Part shown: positions 55,661 to 64,000 of the stretch, in pieces | How the letters are laid out: each line of letters opens with the position of its first letter | Numbering within the stretch: the first letter of the stretch is position 1 | Assembly (NCBI RefSeq): GCF_018873765.1 | Contig: NC_057925.1 | Coordinates: forward strand, 50,976,010 to 51,040,009 | From: Telopea speciosissima | Lineage: Eukaryota; Streptophyta; Magnoliopsida; Proteales; Proteaceae | Reading direction: 5' to 3' | Length of the DNA: 64,000 bases | The notes under the pieces: model-generated | The model's database searches: none | Told to the model about the DNA's origin: nothing | The model's input: the letters and a program-made list of their open reading frames with translations, nothing else | Program-made: the position numbers and the translations under genes

Positions 55661-57073
55661 GTGACTGATAAAATTCTGAACTATTGTTACCTGGACGATG
55701 TTTACATCACTTTGTAAGCAACTGCCCCTCCATCCCAGGGAGGCACAGAGGGCATTTCCAAAAAGATTTGTTCTTTGTGGCACTCCCTAGTGCCCCGTTC
55801 ATTTGCATTATGGCCAGACTGTCGCCTGCCAGAAAAATAAACACATTTGAGACATTTTTCACATGGCAAGGCAGAAATTTTCTGCTGACGAGGGTGGATG
55901 TAGCAGCTAAGTTTGTTCAAAGAGGATTTTCATGTGACGAGTGTTCCTTCATTCAATGGCCAGGTTCACGTAAAAGCAGCCAAAGCTTTCTCATGTTCAC
56001 CTGGAGGGTAGAGAAGCATTTTCAGATCTAAATAGATTTTCAAAGAGACTGAAAAACAGAAACAAAATTTCCTGCACAATAAAAAACACAATCTTACATG
56101 GTGTAAATATATGACTAGTTCCTTCTAGCTTACATTCATATAGCATTTTCAAAAGATGGACAAACGCAGTAAGTGATCATAAAATGAGAGACAGCCCAAC
56201 TATAACACTAAAAAATGACACCCGATAATTAGCCAGGGCCACAAAATGTAAAAGAAATCCAGCCGCCATGACAACAATGTAAATATATCATTTCTAGGCG
56301 AACTTGACAACTATAGGAGTGTAAAACTTTGTAGGTACTGGTATTTTGTTACCATTACCGGCTACTCGGGCATGGCAAAGGATACACTAATTTTTCAAAG
56401 ATTACATTTCTTGTATTCTCTTATTGGCTTAAACAGTCCGAGACAACATGGCTCATAGTTTAAAATGTCTATTTAACATAGTAATTCTAGTTATCATGTC
56501 CATGTTGTACGCATAGTAGTCAAGGCACACCTTGTTGAGACTTCACGAGTTTTCATTGGTTTATGTTCATTGTTTTAGTTTTTATGAAGATGTTTATAAT
56601 ATATCCTATTCTTTGTTTATTATATATTGGTTTTCTCATATTAGGCTATTACTAGTAATTATCTCATATTGCATTGATATTGCTTCTCTGTTGCATATAA
56701 GCATTATTATAAAATTATCATTGCTATATTACAAATAGTCATACACCGCATACCTACCAACGCCTTGGGTAGCCTAGTCTTCGTGACAAGTATGGTTGTA
56801 GGCACAATCTCATCTTAAGAAGAAAATAGATACATTTGACTTTGGGCCTCTAAATGAAAAAACATAGCGAGACTGACCAGCCATCTTTGGCAGACACCCA
56901 TAGTGTCTGGCAAAGATACTAGTATCTGGTTCTAGACGGTACACACCAATAGTCATGTGATAACAAAGGCACCAACTAACTTGACAAATAATCAACTGCC
57001 GAGAAAAGAGGCAAGGGAGCAACACTGAAAATCAACAATCAAAAATGGAAGGAACCCACTTACCTAGTTGGAC
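55661..57073 (-). other. Region downstream of the PP2A B'' gene (3' UTR and beyond)
   Basis: Lies 3' of the PP2A B'' stop codon on the minus strand. The stretch at 55.68-56.03 kb is open on both strands (up to 115 codons), but neither reading was recognised, and it may be spliced 3' UTR or chance. No separate gene is supported. Confidence 0.35.
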
Positions 57074-57723
57074 TCAGAAGGGAGCTTCAAGTGATGACTC
57101 GTCCCAAACTTCCGCACTTCCATTGGAGGCATCCTCACCATCTTCTTCCATTGAAAGCCTTATATATTCTCTATGGGCAAAGCGGTCCCACTCTGTCAAA
57201 GTTGGATCTTCCCGTTCCTGTAGACAACATAGCAGCACTCTGGATGTCACTAAAACTGAGCTACCAATTGCCCATTGCTCACACAACTCTACTCATTCTT
57301 CTCAGATTTTGGTCACACAATACATGGAAATAAAGGAAAACATCATACCTGACGAATAAGAAATGGATCACGAGTTTCGAAGGCCATGAACTTATTAAGA
57401 TTGAATAGAATGTTGAAAACATTTCCAGAAAGTTTGCAGCCCTTTAAGTCACGCAATGTCAAATAACTCTCATTCTGCAAGAAAAAGTGTGTTAGTAATG
57501 GACTCACTTCAATTTGAACCAAAAGAAAGGAAGATTCAAACAACCAGGTTAAAAACAAAATGCAACCTCTGGCCCAATCATGTCAACCATCTGGCATAAA
57601 ATATCCTCAAAAAGCACAGGTTCTTGGGCCATACATTCCATCCGATGCAACTGTTCCTCATAAAAGAACTGCATTTCATTAGGAGTGAGAACTCCATTTC
57701 CATCCAAATCTATACACTTGAAC
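57074..57723 (-). CDS. PP2A regulatory subunit B'' (EF-hand), last three exons
   Basis: Exons on the minus strand are 57723-57567, 57474-57349 and 57217-57074, with GT-AG introns and an unbroken frame, giving 141 aa of the C-terminus. Exon 1 here reads [20 protein letters not shown], an EF-hand loop ([12 protein letters not shown]), then [20 protein letters not shown]. The next has [20 protein letters not shown] and [15 protein letters not shown]. The last has [20 protein letters not shown] and ends [13 protein letters not shown]. This is the conserved end of plant B'' subunits, calcium-binding targeting subunits of protein phosphatase 2A. The preceding exon (expected to end ...EYW) was not found up to the window end, so the upstream intron is at least 6 kb and holds a hAT element and copia fossils, or the gene is 5'-truncated. 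Confidence 0.85.
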
Positions 57724-58107
57724 CTGAAATATGAAATTCAAGGGTAAATTATATTTATTTTAGGCGGTGAATGAGCAAAAGGATACAATGTAACAAAAAA
57801 ACTTAAAACATAAACCACTTTGCAATTTTTAGAGCAAATCACTATGAGGGGCAGCAATACTAATCTCAATCCTCTATGAAAATCAGCATCAGTAAAATCA
57901 GAAAAAGGCCACTGTGAGTAATTTCTCTTGCATAGGTACATACATATCAGTACCTAGGCATTGCTCTCACATCTAAGAGAAACAAAAAGACCCTGAAAGT
58001 TTATCTTATCTTTCAAGCAAAGATTCTACTCAACAGACATTTATCTAAATAACATTTAAATCCTAAAAGTAGCATTATAACAATGAATGGGAGTAATAAT
58101 TAGATGC
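57724..58107 (-). other. Upstream intron sequence of the PP2A B'' gene
   Basis: Follows the acceptor tttcag before the EF-hand exon. No further exon was recognised before the hAT element at 58116. Confidence 0.4.
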
Positions 58108-58115
58108 GAGTATCC

Positions 58116-59210
58116 CATAGTTGTCAAGGCACCGCCTTGGCATCCAGGCAGTTTTGCTAGGGTCAAGACGACCGTCGCCTTATTGCAAGGCGCTTTGCAC
58201 TGGTTTTATTGGTATGGAACATGGTTTTTATATTTGCTATTTCATTTACTTAAGCTATTATTCATAAATAAGAACATACCCCTTATTTGAATCCAATAAA
58301 AACAGTTAAAAAATCAAATTCCAAAATGATAAAAAGTCAAACAACCCCCCCCCCCCCTAATTCAAGAACAAAAACTAAATTTTCGGCAGTAGGTGAAGTT
58401 TTCAACTGGCAAATGTTGGGGTTTTTCTCAAATCTAATTCTATAAATTTTAATAACGTAAAACATTGCTAAAAACCAAAAGAGGTAAATATTCATTTGTT
58501 TTGATATCTAAAAAAATATTTTCATTCAGAGAGATTTTGACAGCATTCGCGCACACCAAATAAGGTTTGACCGGAACATAACTCCTTCAATATAAATAAG
58601 ATTTAAGCAATCTTGGATTTATTGAAAAGCTGGTGTTGTGCTCTACCTAATACAAAAAGTCTCATGTAAAAATAAACTCATTTGACCTGTCAAACTACTT
58701 TAAGAACAAGAACATTTTCTACATTGAGAGCAGTTTAATTACTTATATATAAGATCATATTTTCTAAGAATAGTATAAACCAAATGTGGGACTAGGTATA
58801 CCAGGACAATGACCAATTCCAAGAACAGTATAAACTAAATGTATGTTTTGAATGTTTCAAACTTCAAATAGCTTGCTTCTTCAGTTCTGCTGTTTTCTAG
58901 TTCTATGTTGATTTTTAATGACTTGATGTGGCTTAATACTGATTTTTTATGACTTGATGGGACTTAATGTTGATTTTTTATGACTTGATGTGGCTTATGT
59001 TGTTTTTTGATGACTTGATGTAACTTAATGTTGTTTTTTATGACTTGATGTGCCTTGATGTTGATTTTTTATGATATAAGTATATATTGTAGCATAATAG
59101 ATATGTTAGAAAAGAGGGGAAATAAAAAGTAACACTTGGGCGCCTTGGTCGCCTTAGCGCTTAGGCACCCTCCACCACCTTGGGTCGCCTTGCCCCCCTC
59201 CACAACTATG
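58116..59210. mobile_element. hAT-like element, 1.1 kb, with 31-bp tandem repeats
   Basis: Flanked by gagtatcc (58108-58115) and gagtatct (59211-59218), an 8-bp target duplication with one mismatch. The ends are inverted: left catagttgtcaaggcaccg, and right, read on the other strand, catagttgtggaggggg with aaggcgacc-type words following. No transposase frame is present. It contains a C run at 58345-58357 and a tandem array near the right end. It lies upstream of the last PP2A B'' exons, probably in an intron. Confidence 0.85.
58918..59071. repeat. 31-bp tandem repeat, about five units
   Basis: The unit atgacttgatgtggcttaat followed by gttgatttttt is repeated about five times with small changes (gggactt, gtaactt, gtgcctt). 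It is inside the hAT-like element. Confidence 0.75.
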
Positions 59211-59218
59211 GAGTATCT

Positions 59219-60854
59219 ACTGCTAATGTGGAGGATTGCATTACAAAGGTTGATGAAGACGCAGTTAAAGCAGTAGTACCATATGAGGTCATAATTAAGG
59301 AAGACTTCAAGTACACTCTGCATGAAGTTGTCACCAACCCTGATGCTATTCTTACCAACTGAGAATTTGCTAAGTTTGTGATTCCCCCTCACTACTTTGA
59401 AAAAAAACCCCCTCCCAAGGTCAAAGACTTTATTCCTAACATCCCTACATCACTAGAGTTCTGTTTCGGAATGGTCAAAGTTGTTACTCACATGTTGTTT
59501 CTCCCTTGTCACTGCAAAACCCAAGGTCGAGTTTTTTTCAAGCTGGAGAGAATTGATGCAGTTAAATCACCTAAATGGGCTTATTTTATTAGAAATAAGT
59601 TTTGGATTGAATTATATATTTGTTGAGTCTATGGTCCAATGGGTCACTTTAATGGGCCAAAATTAGGGGGAGGTACGAATACTTGATTTACTTTATTAGG
59701 TTTAAGCTACATTATTTAAGTTAAAGACCTTTAACTAGTGTAGAGGGTTTCTTTTTAGTTTCCTATTGGCTATGTAAGCTGGGTTAGACAAGTCTCTTAC
59801 TGAGGTAGGGAGTCTTTTTTTTTTTAAATAGACTGCTTGTAGGCTATTTGGCCAACTAGCGATTTTTATTAATGAAGCGATGATTGTTGCCTTTTTGCTG
59901 CTGTCAGACTCGATGTAGAGTGAGAAACTCTTGGAATTGGAAAGATTCTAATATATGCTTGTTGATGGAAAATCATAGGGCATATCCCCTTCTCTATGTT
60001 CTGTTTTCCCTTCTGAAAAAAAGTGTCCCTCTGCACAAGGCTCCCGCTACTACAGAGTCTATTTTCCATTCTCAAGTAGTATTATTTCATCTACTGTTAT
60101 TGGTGATTGCTGAAGTTGATTTACCCTGAGTTTGGAAAGGCTGATCATCAAATTTTATTGTTGTTCATATACTGTTCATATTGAGATTTAAATCACAGCA
60201 AGGGATCCCCAAATAGAGGCTGGTGGCAGCCCCGTTTTTGGGGCCTTTTGGCTAAAATCGAGATTGGCAGTGAAAGGAGATTTATCCCTTGGATTCTGCC
60301 CAGACTTTAGGGATCATCACATAAGTGACCTTCAACTAAGGATTTAGTCAGATCAGAGTTGCTGATCTGCTGATGTGAAAAATTTATACTGTTTTGATTG
60401 TTGACTCAAATCTTACCATTGGAACGTTACTGTATTCTGGGGTTTTCTAATTCTAACAGTTTATGATCATTGACCAGATCTGAGTTCCATTGGAATATTG
60501 GATAAAGTTGACTTTGACCCTATTGTTGACTTAAATTCGGTTTTAGGGTTTTCTTCAGATTATGTTAAAAGGGATGTGTAATCTGAACCTATCTACCCCC
60601 CACCAGTATCCTTTCATAAATAGATGAATAAATAGGTTGTTAATTATCAAATATGTGAGAAATGTTTCGGTAAGGAATAGATTTCTTATTTAGTGGGTAT
60701 ATTTTTCACATGGCGACTCGGTTGGTGTTCAAACTTTATGAAAAGTGTCTTCCAAAATGAAGTTTTAAAGATGTGTTTTCCAAATTGAAGTTTTAAAGAT
60801 GTGCTTTGCTTATCCTCTAATCCTTCAATTCTCAAAGCAGGGAGTTCATGCCTG
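59219..60854. other. Unrecognised stretch between hAT and copia
   Basis: The plus strand at 59.18-59.36 kb reads EDCITKVDEDAVKAVVPYEV and continues YTLHEVVTNPDAILTN; later frames hold FEKKPPPKVKDFIPNIPTS. I do not recognise it. A purine-rich phrase, aattagggggaggta, at 59663 could be a retroelement tract. Two near-identical 27-base tandem units (gaagttttaaagatgtg) lie at 60751-60805. Confidence 0.3.
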
Positions 60855-63504
60855 TGTTAGAGTTTATGTTGTTAGGGGTACTATTGTCACTGGTGTCACC
60901 GTCTTCTTCCTCCTCTTCTCCTCCTCCTTTCCCTAGCTGTTAATCCTTGTTCCTTTACTGGAATTGATCCATTCCTAGTTTCTAACTTTGTATCAGAGCT
61001 GGTTTGAGAGTCGACCAAGCTCATTTGTTCTCTTCACCTCTCTTTGGAACCCCAGGAAGGTAGAGAGTTCCATTAGAGGTTATACTATGTAAGATACTAT
61101 ACATAGAAGATTTATTGGAGATCCATTCTCCAACATAAGACCTAATGAAGATGGTTTGAAGGTGTAGCAGACGATGGAAGTTTTAGAAGTTCAAGACAGC
61201 ATTACCGCCAGCCCCTTCTTTTCTGTTATGATTCTCTCTCATCAAGCCATCATTTGCGATGGCGAGGCTGGTTAGAATCGCCCAGCAGTCTTCTTTCAAG
61301 TCCCAAGGGACTCGGTTTGTGAAATGCAATGGTTTGGGAGCACATCTCATCATCTCTCAGCCTCACAGGTACCGCCAGATTCTGGTCTACCTCTTTGTTT
61401 CATCTGAAATGCTTTGCAGTTTGGTTGAAGATCTGTTTATTTGAAAGTTTTTTGGTAATGATGAAGTGAGGCTAAGGTGCACAAGGTGTATTTGCTTTGA
61501 TTATCTTCAAGAATCTACTGTTTGTTTACCTGCTGGTTTCATTTCTTTTGGTAGAGTGTACTCCCATTTGTTTAAGATTTTACAGTGGTGTGTTAAGTGT
61601 TTGCATATCATGACTGGGTCTGGATCTGAGGTCAGTGGACCTGGTGAAGCTTCATCTAGTGGTTTGGGTGGTACTTACCCCAACATGACTCCATTTGATA
61701 ACCCCAATACCCAAATATCTCTTGTGAAGTTGGGCAATACCAACTATTTGGATTGGTCTCACTTTGTGCAGTTGCCTTTGAGAAGTAAGGGGAAACTAGG
61801 GAACATTACAGGTTCTATCAAAGCACCTGCGATGACTGATCTAGTATACCTGGAATGGGAGACTGAGAACTCCACCGTCATGACCTGGCTGATTTTCTCC
61901 ATGAAACCTGAGATAGGTAGGAGATTTATGAGAAAGGAGACTACAAAGGAAATTTGGGACAGTGTATCCAAGACTTTTGACCAAGTGGGTGACTCGGCAA
62001 AAGTTTATCAAATTCTCCAAAAAGTCATCACTATGAAACAAGGTGTCCAAAGCATTTCTGAATATTACAAAACTGTCATTGGTCTCCGGAGGAATATGAC
62101 CACTATAGGGACCTCCATTTGTCCAACTCTAAGGATGAAGCAAAGGTGTATAGGACACTTGAGAAGGACAGTGTCCTTATTTTACTTTGTTGGCTTAATC
62201 CAGAATTTGAGCCAATCCAATTGCAGATCTTGGAGCGGCGACCTCTTCCATCCTTAGATCAAGTATGTAGCTACTTACAGAGTAAGGAGACTAGGAGAGT
62301 GTCCATGGACATTGTACCATCCCTGGAGAGATCTGTACTTACTTCTAGTTCTCACAGAGATTGGCGAGGAGGAGGGAGAGACCAAGGGCCAACCCGTGGA
62401 GATAACAGAGAGATTTAAATGTGATCATTGTGAGAATCTGGGGTACACTAAAGAAAGATGTTGGGTCCTTCAATGTCAACCCCCTTGTATGCGTGGTGGA
62501 TTCAATGGTACTCGTGGTGGTAGGAGAGGAGGTGCTAGAGCCCACACTGTTACAGCCGAGGCCGAATCATTAGAACTACAAGTTGACCCTGATTCCCTTT
62601 CTAGAGAGAATATTGCAGCACTATGCATGAAGATGTCTTGACTAGGCCACTCTTCTACTGCTCCTGCAACATCAGATTCTTCAGCCTCGGCCTGCAAGCC
62701 TCTACATCTACACCCTCTTGGGTCATTAAGTCTGGTGCCACTGATCACATGACTAGTATGTCTCAATGTTATGAAACCTATTCTATTTGCTCTGGTAAGG
62801 ATAAGGTTAGAGTTGCCGATGGTTCCCTTTCCTCTATTTCTAATAAGGGTAATGTTCGAGACACTTCTTCTATCTCTCTTGATTTGTGCTTTATGTCCCT
62901 AATTTTACCACTAATCTATTGTGTGTACGTTATCTAACCAAATCCTTAAATTGTTGTCACTTTCTTTCCTTCCTATTGTCTTTTTTAGGATTTGGTGATG
63001 AAGAGGATTATTGGGAGTGGACGTGAGGAAAAATGGCTCTATCTGCTCGAGCCTTGAACACCTGTTTTGCCTACTGCTCAATTCTATGTTTGTGGCTAGA
63101 GTGACAGTAGTACCATGGATTCTGTGATGCTTTGGCATCAACGTTTAGGCCACCTATATTTTGTTGTAATGAGAAAACAATTATCTCATTTGTTTACTTT
63201 TTTTCCTTCTTCTCATGTTTTTCAGTGTGAACCATGTATGTTTGCTAAACATTGTCATCCATCTTATCCTTACCAATATTGTACATTCTGATGTTTGGAC
63301 CTTGGGGACCTGCTCCTCACTACCTCTTTGTCTAGATATCGTTATTTTGTTTCTTTTGTTGATGACTAATCCTGGTCCACTTGGACTTTTTTGATGAAAC
63401 AAAAAAGTAATATTTATGATGTTTTCAACAATTTCTATCAATTGATTTGTACTCAATTTGGTACTCGCATCCAAATAGTTCATCCTAATAAGGGGGGAGA
63501 GTAC
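60855..63504 (+). mobile_element. Ty1/copia element fossil (gag, protease, integrase parts)
   Basis: A short LTR-like left end (60855-60985, starting tgttagagtttatgttgtta) is followed by the primer-site phrase ttgtatcagagctgg. A gag reading with LVKLGNTNYLDWSHFV and IWDSVSKTFDQVGDSAKVYQ runs from about 61.6 kb. Next come a zinc-knuckle-like CDHCENLGYTKERCW, a protease-like WVIKSGATDHMT, the pre-integrase motif LWHQRLGH and integrase-like sequence ending near HPNKGG. No reverse transcriptase part was recognised. The element is broken, with several breaks, and is an old copy. It sits beyond the PP2A B'' exons, possibly in the same long intron. Confidence 0.8.
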
Positions 63505-64000
63505 TATTAGAGTTTATGTATTAGGGGTACTTTAGTCCATGTCTTTGTTATAAGTCACTAGAGTTGTAATTTTTAACTTTTATTTCTTTTTATCTTTTAC
63601 CTCCCGAAGGAGGTCTTTGTAATTCCCTAAACTGTTTTAGTAATGTAAAGTAAATAGGTGTTAGGAGAATACTCTCCTAACACACACGATTCCCTCATCC
63701 TCTCTTCTTCTCTTCTTCTCTTCTCTTCTCTTCTTCTTCTCCTTCTTGCTGTAAAGCTCTCCTCCATTACCAGAATCTATTCACCTTTAAATCCTAACTT
63801 GGTATCAAAGCTAGGTTTGAGAGTCGACTAGGGTTCTAGCTGCCTTATATCCTTCTTTGGAACCCCAGAAAATGTGGAGGGTTCCAATAGGAGGTTATAC
63901 CATATAAAGAAATACACAAGAGTACTCTAATGAAGTTCTCTCATCATCAAGAAGGTCATACACAAGAAGTTTGAGAAGTTTGAAGGAAGACACTGGGCAA
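63505..64000 (+). mobile_element. Second copia LTR with primer site and leader, cut by window end
   Basis: The LTR (63505 to about 63797) starts tattagagtttatgtattag, like the left LTR at 60855 but longer. It is followed by acttggtatcaaagctag and a leader (ttggaaccccag, ggttccaataggaggttata) that parallels 60.98-61.10 kb. LTR, primer site and leader therefore occur twice in the same orientation, as in a tandem or nested arrangement. The rest lies outside the window. Confidence 0.7.

Noticed and set aside
55684-56031. 115-codon plus-strand open frame
   Set aside because: Open on both strands, low similarity to anything known, and lies in the likely 3' region of the PP2A B'' gene.
58918-59071. 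CRISPR-like array
   Set aside because: Units are directly adjacent without unique spacers, the genome is a plant nucleus, and the array is a minisatellite inside a transposon.
60228-60275. ggccttttggctaaaatcga resembles the 5' end of U2 snRNA
   Set aside because: Only ~15 bases match. The following branch-site and Sm-site regions of U2 are absent, and no upstream sequence element was seen.

Overview
This is intron-rich, AT-rich nuclear DNA of a flowering plant, probably a woody dicot or magnoliid; the exact group cannot be fixed from sequence alone. The evidence is split genes with GT-AG introns, plant-type proteins (ENTH adaptor, cyanase, PP2A B''), Au-type SINEs, plant L1-type LINEs with RNase H, Ty1/copia fossils and many short foldback or hAT-like elements. 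Genes are few and repeats dominate.

Layout: 0.3-1.3 kb is an unrecognised coding-like stretch cut by a 997-bp hAT element with a perfect 8-bp target duplication. 2.4-4.1 kb is an element with ~300-bp inverted ends. 5.9-8.1 kb (minus) is an intact four-exon ENTH-domain (epsin-like) gene of 320 codons. From 11.9 to 50.7 kb lies a mosaic of duplicated segments carrying four cyanase (cyanate hydratase) copies: copy 1 (12.25-14.12 kb, minus, broken), copy 2 (22.90-25.02 kb, minus), copy 3 (39.51-41.94 kb, minus) and copy 4 (48.65-49.88 kb, plus). All four share the same four-exon structure, and copies 2-4 read as complete proteins of 161-163 aa. Copies 1 and 2 sit in long directly repeated units (A and B). 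Copies 3 and 4 face each other head to head as the arms of a large inverted repeat.

Between the cyanases are a SPOC-domain gene remnant (21.5-21.9 kb), three copies of an unrecognised transcript-like fragment (18.2, 28.7 and 37.0 kb), a full-length but decayed 5.8-kb LINE with 17-bp target duplications (29.96-35.79 kb), a 2.94-kb LTR-like unit with a 5-bp duplication (43.64-46.59 kb), and a copia fossil (46.6-47.4 kb). To the right are a 5'-truncated LINE (52.7-54.0 kb), the last three exons of a PP2A B'' regulatory subunit gene (57.07-57.72 kb, minus), a 1.1-kb hAT-like element with a 31-bp tandem repeat (58.1-59.2 kb), and a broken copia element followed by a second LTR-plus-primer-site unit that runs off the window (60.85-64.0 kb).

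The functional theme is local amplification of cyanase, which converts cyanate and bicarbonate to carbamate (then ammonia) and CO2. Because the duplicated segments can be compared inside the window, several transposon insertions have a paralogous empty site and can be ordered relative to the duplications. I found no convincing undescribed multi-gene system; the cyanase cluster and its built-in insertion record are the most noteworthy content.
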